Source of the DNA: Immersiella caudata
Taxonomy: Eukaryota > Ascomycota > Sordariomycetes > Sordariales > Lasiosphaeriaceae
Length of the DNA stretch: 64,000 nucleotides
Assembly: GCA_030512335.1 (NCBI GenBank)
Contig: JAULSU010000008.1
Coordinates: 186,001 to 250,000 of the forward strand
Reading direction: 5' to 3'
Position numbers and translations under genes: made by a program. Under the pieces are notes generated by a model. It searched no databases. It had not been told where the DNA came from and saw only the letters and a list, made by a program, of their open reading frames with translations. Positions within the stretch are counted from its first letter, which is position 1. Every line of letters starts with the position of its first letter. Below are positions 53,705-63,878 of this stretch, piece by piece.

Positions 53705-54166
53705 CTACGCAGAAGCCTTGACGCCCGCAACGGGGCACACCGCCTCTTTCGAAGCATGGCCCACATCCGGATGACCATGCAGCTTCCCCTTGTGATGTCC
53801 AACCGTCGCCTTGGTGATCGGACACTCAGCTCCGTCTTCCTTATCGTCGGTCTTGGGATGGTCGGGCGGGAGGTACGTGGTCGCGGTGCCGACGACGGGG
53901 CAGACCTCGTCGTCCATCTGCTTCGACTTAGGCTCGTTGACCAGCGTGTTGGTTACGAAGGGGCAGGCCGAGGCATCTTTCGGGTCGCGGCCGGCGGGGA
54001 TTGGCACGGCGGGGTGCTGGTGCAGGTTGTGGTGGTGCTCTGTCTTTGCGCCGACGCGGGGGCACTTCTGGCCGGGTTTGGAGAGGTCGATGGAGGGATG
54101 CTCCGGCGGGAGCGTCGAGTTGGTTGTGCCAACGACGGGGCAGTTGAGCGGGGCAGTGTCGGCCAT
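53705..54166 (-). CDS. Cys-Pro (heme-regulatory-motif-like) repeat protein
   Basis: Single-exon protein of 153 residues starting at 54166, where a compact, His- and Pro-rich protein begins. All six cysteines (residues 9, 35, 68, 89, 115, 144) are followed by Pro. The sequence is an internal duplication: CPVVGTTNSTLPPEHP pairs with CPVVGTATTYLPPDHP, and CPRVG with CPITK. Each half adds His-rich HQHP or HGHP stretches. Cys-Pro dipeptides with nearby His are the known signature of heme-regulatory motifs, so heme or metal binding is a reasonable but unproven role. No signal peptide or membrane helix is visible, suggesting a cytosolic protein. Confidence 0.6.
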   Translation of the reverse strand: MADTAPLNCPVVGTTNSTLPPEHPSIDLSKPGQKCPRVGAKTEHHHNLHQHPAVPIPAGRDPKDASACPFVTNTLVNEPKSKQMDDEVCPVVGTATTYLPPDHPKTDDKEDGAECPITKATVGHHKGKLHGHPDVGHASKEAVCPVAGVKASA

Positions 54167-55127
54167 TTTGAGTTCTCGGTAGATGCGAAAGCCTCGGATG
54201 GGTTGAGGTCGATTGAGATGATGGAAATCGTGGGAGTGGCAAGGTGTGTCGCGCAGTGATTGAGGAGTCAGCGAGGTGGAGGAGAAAGGTGACTTGAGCA
54301 GGCGGGTGAGAGGCAGCCCCTCGGGCGCCGAATTAATGCGGCCATCTGAGCTAGGTTGCCGTTTGTTCTGCTTTTGTCTGCCGCTGGAAGGCCGTCGCAA
54401 AGCGGGAGGCAGGTGGTCAGAGCATGACGTATGGAGCGAGCGCGACTGCTCTGGTAGATTCGGTGTGGAGCAATTAAGAGCATTTTCAGCCAATCAGAGG
54501 CCAGGCAAAGGTAATGTTGTGATGCGCAGCGCGCGATCTGCCAAGATACCCCGCCTTGGCAAAGCTTCACCGAGCTCCAGAATGTCATCCTGAGCCCAAA
54601 GCTCCAGTTGCTGGGACAAGGACCGGCGTTTCCCCTTCAAAAGCCGTCGGATTTCCATCAATTGTCTTTCGCACGCTGGGAGCCCCCCTTGTCGTGCTTC
54701 GAAGCCCCCGCCGCGCGTTTTTCCCCGCTGGAGCTGGCGATCTCGCAGGCCGGGCGCTGTCTGAGAACATGTTTTCACCTGTTCTTCCCCGCCCAGTTGT
54801 GCAATCCAAGCACTCAGTAGAGCAGACATCCTTGCAAGATATTTGTCCTGCATTTGCTCCGCAGTCGAATCGGAATCTCTGACGCCATGGAATGCGTTAT
54901 GCAGCTCCTTCGCCTCCCCCGCACCCGCGTTGCCCTTCAATCGGGTGCGAGATCGTGCCGGGTTGGGTCACACGGGAAGATGGATGACGTCTGGCTTACA
55001 CTGCAAGTCCTACGCTGCTGGTTTCTGGTCTGGCCCGGCATAAAGGGAAGTTTCCTCTCCAGTTCTTACCGAGTGATTCCTTTCTTTTCTTGTGGAAGGG
55101 CATCGTGAAACGGAAAATCCAGCCAAA
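54167..55127. other. Divergent intergenic region; no gene seen
   Basis: Upstream regions of the Cys-Pro repeat gene and the opsin gene; only shadow frames. Confidence 0.4.
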
Positions 55128-56147
55128 ATGATCCATCCCGAGCAAGTCATCCAAATGTTGAACCCTACGGCCACGGCCACAGCGCACCCGGGCCCGGTGC
55201 CTACCGTCATTCGTACGCACCCCGGACTCTCTCAATTCTCGGATTCCGAGCACGGATGCTAACAGTTCGCAGCGACTCCGCCGGACTTTCAGGTCGCCTC
55301 CGCTGACGGTCACCGAACTCTATGGGTCATGTTCGGCATCATGGTTGCGTCCTCGGGCGTGTTTGCTCTCTCGTCATGGAACGTGCCGATCTCGAGGCGC
55401 GTCTACTACGTCATCACCACCTTGACGACCATCATCGCCGCCCTTTCGTATTTCGCCCAGGCGTCCGGGCATGCCACGTCCTTTAGCTGCGTCACGGTCC
55501 GCGACCACCATGAGCATGTTCCGGATACCTTCCACGAGAGCTGTCGGCAGATCTACTGGTCCCGTTATGTCGACTGGGCGTTGACCACGCCGCTGCTGAT
55601 TCTCGATCTGAGCCTGCTGGCGGGCATCGATGGAGGCCACACGTTGATGGCGATTGTTGCGAACGTTATCATGGTCCTCAGCGGTCTGTTCTCGTCATTC
55701 GGTGCTACGGGAACAGCACAGAAGTGGGGATGGTATACCATTGCTTGCGTTTCCTACCTCTTCGTCGTCTGGCACATCGCTCTGCATGGAACTCGCATTG
55801 TCTCCGCCAAGGGGGCTGGAGTGAGGAAGCTCTTCAGCTCCTTGGGCCTGTTCACTTTCATCCTGTGGACGGCATATCCAATGTAAGTGCTCTATCGTCG
55901 GACTCATCTGATTTGCAGTTGCTAATAATCTGGCAGCGTATGGGGTTTCGCCGACGGTGCTCGTAAGACAACTGTTGACACCGAGATCATGACCTACGCC
56001 GTCTTGGATGCCTTGGCCAAGCCCGTCTTTGGTGTTTGGTTGCTCATCAGTCATCGTGCCCTGGCCGAGACAAACGTTGAACTCGATGGGTATTGGTCAC
56101 ATGGTCTTGCTGCAGATGGCAGAATCCGTGTTGGAGATGATGAATGA
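55128..56147 (+). CDS. Microbial-type rhodopsin (opsin), predicted proton pump
   Basis: Seven-helix retinal protein of 301 residues with three exons: 55128-55212, 55273-55882 and 55937-56147. The retinal-binding Lys is Lys-260 in DALAKPVFG (helix G). The helix-C pump motif is RYVDWALTTPLLILDLSLL, which places the proton acceptor Asp-129, Thr-133 and the donor Asp-140 at the positions of Asp-85, Thr-89 and Asp-96 in bacteriorhodopsin. The pump residues are therefore intact, as in CarO-like fungal opsins, and unlike NOP-type opsins that lack the donor. It would act as a light-driven proton pump in the plasma membrane. No carotenoid or retinal-cleavage gene is in the window. A predicted all-trans retinal supply is required. 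Confidence 0.9.
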
Positions 56148-56827
56148 ATACCACCACAAACCGTTCCCAAATGGGTGGTCTAAAATTTCGAGTGTTCTTG
56201 TAGCTGCATATGGGGGGTTTGTAATGGTTAGTGCTGCATGTTACTCCCTGTTTTAAAACTTAAGAGATCATGAACAGAATGAAAAGTCTTAGGTTGTCAT
56301 AGCAATTATGGAACGTGTTATGCAACCTCTTATGGATGAATGCTCAGATCATATGGTTTAGGTGTCCAGACACAGTGTAAAGATGATGATAAATTGCATG
56401 GAGGTGTTGAGGCGTCAGCCGTATACCGGTACTGGGGGGATTGTATATCGAGCTATCCCTGCCAGCCAGCGATCTAGGTAGAGCAGATACTGCTGGTCAT
56501 ATATCGAAGACCAAGACGCGTCGGGGCTGCACTTCGGCTAACTGCTGCTACTTTTCGTCTCGTTAGGTATTTTCGCGTGGCGAGGGGATTCACCCGAATA
56601 CCACACAACCGATTTTGGTGAATAGGGCTCTGTGAATAATGCTAATTAACAAAAGCGTGACGATGCCTAGGAAGCGCGCTGTCTGCTGAGCGAATCTGCT
56701 CCAGTTGCTGATATATATTTTCACCCATCCCCCCTCTATCGTCCCTTCCTCTTCTCATTTTCTCCATCGCCAGGAGGTTACTGTTCTCAGGGAGCAATCA
56801 CCACATTCGTCGCTCATTGCTGGCAGC
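56148..56827. other. Intergenic; no gene seen
   Basis: 3' flank of the opsin gene, AT-richer than its surroundings, with no supportable gene. Confidence 0.4.
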
Positions 56828-57052
56828 ATGGTAGCGGCATCAAGCGAGGCAGCTATTCTCAAGGCTATCGCAGACCAAGCAACAAACCTTGAGTAGCTTG
56901 ATATCGTTTTCGAGCGCCGCAACTGTCTGAACGAGGCAGACATGAACGAATTCACTCTGGCAAAGATTCGCCACGATCTCTTGTGGATGGAGCCCCGGCT
57001 GGAGCTCACCGCGGCCGACCTCACAGCGGCAGCGCTCTCTGAGTCCAACTAG
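56828..57052 (+). pseudogene. Truncated copy of the unknown family at 57957-58711
   Basis: From the ATG at 56828 the frame encodes EAAILKAIADQATNLE, then a TAG at 56894, then continues LDIVFERRN and DLLWMEPRLELT to another stop at 57050. It matches the intact gene 1.5 kb downstream, which reads MLEAVSEHATNLEQLDLVFRR at the same point and has CAG where this copy has TAG. Intervening bases are clearly homologous (for example ATCGTTTTCGAGCGCCGC against CTCGTTTTTCGACGCCGG). This is a fragment of an old duplication with a C-to-T stop in a CpA context. Confidence 0.6.
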
Positions 57053-57956
57053 TGGGTTATCGCCCCATACTTTTCCGGAGGAGGCGCGAGAGGCTCGGGT
57101 GAAGTGTGAGAGATGGGGTAAGGTGCTCTCAGAGACTCGGGAAGTGTACCGTCGGGCAGTGCTACTCAAGGGAACTTGACACCTCCTGTATATTAGATAC
57201 GTAGGTAGCGATTGAGTGGCAAAGCTGTTGCTTTCTGCCCGAGGAGGGCACTCCTCACCCTCAATTACTTCCGAGGTAGAGAAATCTGACCTTACAATAG
57301 CACGGATTGCGGTCTGTTTTGCCCGGAGATGTTTTATCCTTGCTACCACTTACAGCGAGCTATTTGACGTCATTGTATCTAGGTGCCGAGCAGGCTCTGG
57401 ACCTACCTTGACCCCATCCATTCCCCAATCTTGCGACCGTTGAGCGGGTCAAATTTACCTCATTAGTGGTCGACACCTCAACCACGGCGCCTCCATTCCC
57501 CCAAGGATGAACTAGCCTCTCCACTCCCTTGTGTAACGTAACCATCTTCAAATGTTGGAATTAACGCCGCTGCAGATACATGCTGCCGCGATGGTGAAGG
57601 GGGCAAGCGTTTCCATGAAGATCTCGTGCCATGGAAGCCTTCTTTGATAGACAATGAACAGTTTCGAGAAACAATGGCCATTATTGCGCCATACGCAACT
57701 CTGTTCGCGCATGGTGCTGCCCCATTATACCTAAGTTCAGCGAGTTTCGTCCTCCGGTTTACGTTGTGCCACCAAAGCCAAAGCAAAAGGTTAAATACAC
57801 TTTCCATTCTTAGCGAACGACAAACCTAGCTGCTAACTAATGACTACTTATTTATTAATCCCGCCATCACCCTCCCCCTCCGGTCTCTCTTGTCCCCCAT
57901 CATTAAAGGACGATATCACACGACGGCGCTCTCTGCCTTTGCCTTGCCCAACCACC
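57053..57956. other. Between two related copies; no other gene seen
   Basis: No additional supportable frame. It may contain diverged remains of the duplicated copy. Confidence 0.35.
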
Positions 57957-58711
57957 ATGACCCTTGACAAATTCACTCGCCGACTCGAATCCTTGATGGC
58001 GGAGCTGCATTGGCCGTCACCAGCAAGTGTACAAACCTACCTCCTCCCCTCCCCCCCCTTGACCTCACCTTGAGAGAATACTAATGGTAAATTCTAGAAA
58101 TTCACGCCGAGACGATCTCGCTTCCCTACTCAGCACCGTTTAGCCCCGTCTGCCCCGTCCCGCGGGACGACTCATATGTTCGGCTCCAGCTTGAGTCCCC
58201 CAGCCCCAATATTACCACCAATCTGAATCTGCCACGATGCGGCGCAGTGCACGACCTTCGGCATGTGTGCATCAAGATGAGTGAAGACTTCACCCTTGCG
58301 CGATGGTATTCGTACCATCTTGCCGACAAGTCCAACAAGTTCCGGATGCTTGAAGCCGTCTCGGAACACGCTACCAACCTAGAACAGCTTGATCTCGTTT
58401 TTCGACGCCGGTCGACCCTTGGCAGACCTGGTAGGAGCCTCAATAGGAATTCCAAGGTCCGTAAGGACTTTTCATGGATGGATGATCCTATGGACGTCAA
58501 CTTGAACCTCGTCCTATTCCACGGCGTAACCGCTCCTGACTCGACTCGGCTCCCTGAACAGCAGCGGGAGGTCATTTCAACGTATCTGAACCCTCGAGAT
58601 GACCGCGCGGTCTCAACGACCAAGCACCTCGCTCAGTATTCAATTCCCTTAATCACCGAAGCGAGCTTCTTAACTCGGTCTGGTGTCTTGAGCAACAGAA
58701 GGTGCTGTTGA
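57957..58711 (+). CDS. Unknown-family protein, intact copy of a local duplication
   Basis: Two exons, 57957-58026 and 58098-58711, encode 227 residues. The donor GTGTAC is weak, but the join restores the frame and the upstream frame is otherwise closed. The N-terminus is basic (LDKFTRRLESLMAELHW). The middle has a regular pattern of apolar strands and Cys/His (LNLPRCGAVHDLRHVCIKM, then SEHATNLEQLDLVF), which could be leucine-rich-repeat-like, as in proteins that follow an F-box, but no F-box is visible. The C-terminus ends LTRSGVLSNRRCC. I do not recognise a family. The broken copy at 56828 shows it belongs to a duplicated set. Confidence 0.5.
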
Positions 58712-59263
58712 GCGGCCGGGTTCTTAGCATTTTGAAGAACACCAGATCCACAAAGCTGCGGAAGCTGCGGCTTATTGGCACTCTCGATAGACATTAGGCA
58801 GACTCTGTGGCGCAAGACATTGGCGTACAAGTTGAGATGACCCTAGACGACAAGTAGGTAGAGACTAGAGATGGCTGTAGTCAAGGTAGCGCTCTGGAGT
58901 TTCACAAACCAGTCGTGCTAGTTACTTATCAGACCATTCCCTCAGATTCCGTGTTGTACTTCTATCGTTTGTGTAACTCGACGGCGCGGGTCGCAACTTC
59001 TAACCAACCACAACCCCCGATCGCGCTGAATAACATCATGATCACCTTCCCAGGGCTGCCTAGCGCGGCGCCATGCATGGAAATATGCAGCCACATTTCG
59101 GGGAGGGGTCGTGGTCACGACCATCAGGCGAGGCTCCGAGGCAACAATGGTTCGTCAGTTAAACAGCGGGGTAGCCACTTCTCCTTCATCACTCATCTCT
59201 TCCCAACCTGTCTGTGCTTCCAAAGCTGTGAGGGGTATGTGATCGGAAGAAACGGCATCGACC
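58712..59263. other. Intergenic; no gene seen
   Basis: Promoter region of the HeLo-like gene; no supportable gene. Confidence 0.4.
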
Positions 59264-61400
59264 ATGGAAGCTGCGGGCCTTGCGCTCGCGGTGCTGCCCC
59301 TGTGCGCCGGTAAGATCCGAACCCTTTGACCACACTTCATGCATTGAGATCTTCCTGTTTCCCCGCTTTCCGGCTGGTCGGGCGCTGACAGTGTCGCGTG
59401 TTATGAACAGGGGGTTTCCACATTGTCGACATGATCAAGTCTTCCAACAAAGGAATGCGACTGGTGTTGACAAGATGGGAGATACAAAGAGATGTAAGTC
59501 TTTGTTTCACTCGACCCCCGGCAGTATTGCACTAACAATGTTCTGTGTCGCAGCGCTTTGAAGACTGGAGCGAAATTTGGCAAGACAACGGCCTCACAAT
59601 CCACAAATACGCCCGAGAGAGCCCTCGTTCTGCCCAACGAATCCTCAAGCACCTCCTTCTCCTCTCCCAAACCTTCTTCGACCTCGACCGTCTCCAGAAG
59701 CGATTTGGACTGAAGTTGACCAAAGGCGACCAAGAACCGCGCCTCGGGATTGTGCGCTACCGTCGTAGTAGCGGCGGCGGGAGCCATGCCCGTGACGGCG
59801 ACGGCGATGAAGAAGAAGACCTTGGGAAACAAGATGTCTCCGACTTTGAATTCAAGTTCAAGCAAGGCCTCGACATGGAGCCAACACGAGTCGACGCCTT
59901 CAAGCGCCGCTGCGAAGTCAACCTGACCCTCCTTCAAAAATGCAAGTTCGTGCTCGGCGGACGCAAAGCCCTCGATGGCTTCATCGACGTCCTCAAGGAG
60001 TACAACGACATCCTGCGAGACTTCTCGCCGAAACGCGAGCTTGCCAAGATCACAAGGGGTTTCGACCATCTCAGCAGTCTTCTTCATGAGCAGCTGCTGG
60101 AAAGAGCAGATGCAGCCGAATACGAAGCGCAGCATGCCGAGGTGGATACCGAGAGGCAGCGCTATCACGATCTTGCGCTGGCGGCGAGATTTTTGGATGC
60201 GTTGCGTCGAGGGAGGGATGACCCGGTTCCTTGGCATAATCGAAGCAATTTCATTGTTGTCTACGATACTCTGGGTGTGGCTGACACCTCACTCTTCAGC
60301 GTTGGCGTCATGAGATCCAGGGGCTGTGTAGTTCTGATCGAATGGCTTGACCCTGCAGCTGTTGCGACGCGAGAGGCGGTGGCAAAGGCCGAGCGGACGG
60401 CTAGGATGCTGCAGACGGAGCATCCGAGACGATTGTTGCTTCCGGATTGTTACGGCATTGTGGAAGAACCGAGCTCGGGTCAGGTAGGCTTTGTTCTTAC
60501 AACGCCGAAACACATCTCCGAGCTCCCGAGAGAAGCCGACTTGCGGGATCGAACGGGATTTCGGATGGTTCGTGGGCCGATTACACTGCGGAACTTGATC
60601 AAGGGGATGCATGAGTCCTACGATAGGAATGTTGACCTGGGCAAGCGGTTCCTCCTGGCACAGAAGCTCGTCGGGGCTGTACGGTTGATGCACGCCGTTG
60701 GATGGGTGCACAAGTAAGACCTTCATCACATTTCGTCACTTTTGTTTAACATTCTCCACCAGGAACATCCGATCTCAACGTATCATCCTCTTTCCCGAGC
60801 CAGACAGCGTTGCCCGGTCCGCCCGCCGCGGCGACGGCCAACGACTGATGTTTGAAGAACCACAGCTCATCGGTTTTAGTTACGCACACTCTGCGAACGG
60901 AAACACCCGCCAGATTCAAGAATCGGCAACTGAACTCCAGCGTCGAGACTCGGCGGATGCTGAGCTGATAGCTCGCAATCCTCGGAGTCATGCCCGTGTT
61001 TGTCTTGACTTGTATCGTCATCCACACAGTCTGGAAGACCCTTCGGCGGAATTTCTGCGTTTTTATGACTGGTACAGTCTTGGATGTGTGTTGCTTGAGA
61101 TTGGGCGGTGGCAGACTCTCGACGACTGTCTGTTCAGGGGTAATGTGTTGCCGCCGCCGAGGATTGCGATGCGGCGGATTCAGGAGTTGGCTGCGCCTGA
61201 AAAGTTGGATAAGTGAGTGATGATTCGACTCTCAGATGTGGTGACCTGAGAACTAACATCTTTGAAGTATCACCGGTTCGATCTATGGCGACGTTGTGCG
61301 AAAGTGTCTGGACGTCGGGACTCACGATACCATGACCAAGGAGGCACAGTCCCGGTTGGAGACGGATATCGAGGCATACATCGGTCGGTGTACCGCCTGA
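59264..61400 (+). CDS. HeLo-like / kinase-like protein (candidate cell-death or incompatibility factor)
   Basis: Protein of 623 residues in five exons: 59264-59309, 59411-59493, 59554-60713, 60763-61212 and 61268-61400. The very short first exon encodes the apolar helix MEAAGLALAVLPLCAGGF, as in N-terminal HeLo and HeLo-like domains of fungal prion and NLR-associated proteins. It is followed by RFEDWSEIWQDN and a helical bundle (LKHLLLLSQTFFDLDRLQ, KEYNDILRDFSPKREL). From residue 300 the fold is kinase-like: VLIEWLDPAA and LRNLIKGMHESY, then LVGAVRLMHAVGWVHKN, FYDWYSLGCVLLEIGRW and a closing YIGRC. The catalytic loop appears degenerate (VHKNIRSQRI). A pseudokinase-like incompatibility factor is the best reading. 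It resembles, but is not a copy of, the DUF7580-type gene at 6.4-8.5 kb. Confidence 0.72.
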
Positions 61401-62502
61401 GGTGAGGACTATCGTTTATATGAAGTTTTGTAGGCTATCGCTGGCGAACGTGGTTTGGGCAACGAGAGTGAAAAGGGGCGGGACTCAGGGGTAGCCTCGG
61501 CCCACCCTAGCGACGAGCCCTTGACTGAGGTTACGCACATCCCGAACACCGAGATTGACAGCCTGAGAATTAAGAGCCCTTTAGATTTCTTTCTGTTGCC
61601 TAGGCCGGCACAGTTGTGCTTATTGCGCGTATGTCTTATTGTTGGAGCAGTAATGGCATGACACTGCTCGGTGAGATGCCAGATCAACTCTGTACAACCC
61701 GCCTTCATCGCCAACATCTTACCACGAAATCACGCCGTATCAGACTGAGCGGGAGTACTGCTGAATTGCTGAAGTTGTCATGGAGACGGGAAGGACAATC
61801 ATGGGTGATCGCATCGGAGCGGGGCCAATGCAGCAAGTCAGGGATGGACCTGTGGCTGGCGTGATGTCCTCACCGGAGACATGTCATCAACGCGACCTGA
61901 CATGGGGTTTTGGTGCCATGGAGTCATTCGGTGCTCTTCAGACAACACCTTCATGTGGATTTGCTGGCCATGGGATACCGAGAAAATAGGATGCACCGGT
62001 CAGGGGCCAAGGGCATGAAAGGCCACAGCTGTGTCCAACTAACCGTAAACCCCGTTCATGACTGAAACGAAATATTTTGAGCACCCCCCACGTATTCGTC
62101 AAACCAATCGGGAGTTTTGGCGATGGGCACAGCTGTGCTCTGCACCTCTTGTTCGCCCCCCACGGCTCGACACCCCACAGCTGTGCGTCTTGGGGGGCGG
62201 GCCGGCAACGGCGCAGCTGTGCTCCCAAACACATGATCCGCCCTGCAAAGCCATCTCATATAACAAGGAACGCACGGCCAATGTTCACATGTGGAAGAGG
62301 GCGAGGAAAATCACGCAGACTTGTGTCTTAAACCTCAAGAGCACGCGGGCCCAATCGTGTCTCCAGCCTTATTTTTCGAGGAATGGGGTGGACAAGGGGC
62401 GAGTTCAGAATGGTAGCCGCCAGTGTATTTAAAGACACAATCTGAACCCGTTTTTGCCACTGTCTCCTGATCGAAGCAAATGAACCTCTCATATCAAGTG
62501 CC
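61401..62502. other. Intergenic; contains four CACAGCTGTG-type palindromes
   Basis: No supportable gene. Between 62024 and 62221 a CACAGCTGTG palindrome occurs three times exactly (62024, 62128, 62176) and once as CGCAGCTGTG (62212), each followed by C, T or G-rich sequence. Confidence 0.5.
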
Positions 62503-62791
62503 ATGTCTCAAAAGTCAGCTGCTCCGTCTTGCACTCTGAGCGACGATGGTCGGTATGTCCTCCGCCACTTGATCGTTTATGTTGAGAAGTGTGCTGACAG
62601 AGTGACACTCTAGCTCATCCTCCACAGGTCTCCAGCTCAATGCCTATCTTAGAGCCAGTGCTGCAACTGACACTCCGGCTCCCACAGTCGCCGGAGTCGT
62701 CAGTTTGACCACTGTCGCAAACGCCAGGTACCAGAGTCTCGAGAGGCAAGTGAACAGCTTGGTAACGCTAGTGAGCCTAATACAGACTTGA
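62503..62791 (+). CDS. Small hypothetical protein
   Basis: Two exons, 62503-62552 and 62614-62791, encode 75 residues; the donor (GTATGT) and the TAG acceptor are canonical. The sequence is Ser/Ala/Thr-rich at the start and ends with amphipathic helices (AGVVSLTTVANARYQSLERQ, then VNSLVTLVSLIQT). No signal peptide is seen. The four upstream palindromes may lie in its promoter. I do not recognise a family; the good splice fit is the main support. Confidence 0.4.
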
Positions 62792-63878
62792 TGGCATCTT
62801 ATTTGGATGCGGATTTCACGCAACAACTTTATAGGGAGGCTGTATGATGGGTTGGAGTTGGGTGGTAGGGGCGGGTCTTTTGCGATTGCTTTGTATCATT
62901 AGGGGGCGCGGAGATATCGTTTAGCCATGTTGCAGTCCATCATGTAACTATTACCACAAAGTCACCTACTATTCGAATGATAACAGGCTTTTCTCGACTG
63001 GAGAGTTGCAAGGATCGCCGTCGGGCTAAAGAGCTCCCCGATCTTACGTTGGGACATAGAATACCGGCCCACATCGCAGTGCTACCGAGGGCGGATAAAT
63101 TGTACAGCGGAGAGAGGCTGAGCTTGGCGCCTAATGTATGGCTATCATCTGATAGCTAAATGCACACCGAGTCTGCTGGTAATTTCCAAAGTGGGCTGTG
63201 CGGGTAACATTGCAGGTCGCGATAGAGCACCTCGGTGAGCCAATTGTAAGTATGTCGTTACAACAATGATACTCACTCTCCTTAATCCGATGACTGATGT
63301 TGTCATCGATATCGTGTTTCCACCCGGTGCGGTTGCCCTTCTCCCTTGGTATCCTCCAGCCATGTCATGGAACTCTTTAAAGCCAGCGTACGCCTATGTC
63401 CTATCCCTAATTAGGGCGTCTCGCTGTGCAGACCATCTTCTCACATGAAAAAACGCTGCCTACCTCACGTTGACTACCTAAGAGGGGTATAAATCCAGAG
63501 TACGGGGGTTCTTGGGGCTTTTTAGATGAATCCCTCGCGATATCAAGCTCGAGTGAAGTTTGAAGATGATCGGCTCAGGCCTTCTACTCGAGAGAGGGGA
63601 ACCAGGCTAGACCCTAGCCTCCCTGCATAGCCCCTTTTCCGAACCCATTCAACTTCAACGTAACATTGTCATTCAGCGAAATTAATCGGTTCCTGAGGAT
63701 AGATGCATCCAAACCATAATACGGTGAGTAGATGACCCGACTGTCATATCGTCTCTTGGAAGTCTTGCAGGAAGCCTGGAACTCCTGAGAAGCATATAAG
63801 GAACGTCATCGACCAGGAGCCTTCCTGAGCCCCCATTAAATCTCCCGAGTCATCAGCCTTAATATCGCCACCTACAAA
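62792..63878. other. Intergenic; no gene seen
   Basis: About 1.1 kb with only short frames; the last 100 bases are probable leader sequence of the partial secreted gene. Confidence 0.4.

Noticed and set aside
62099..62281. Minus-strand frame with repeated His-Ser-Cys triplets
   Set aside because: The repetition is caused by the CACAGCTGTG palindromes and not by coding selection; no start context or homology.
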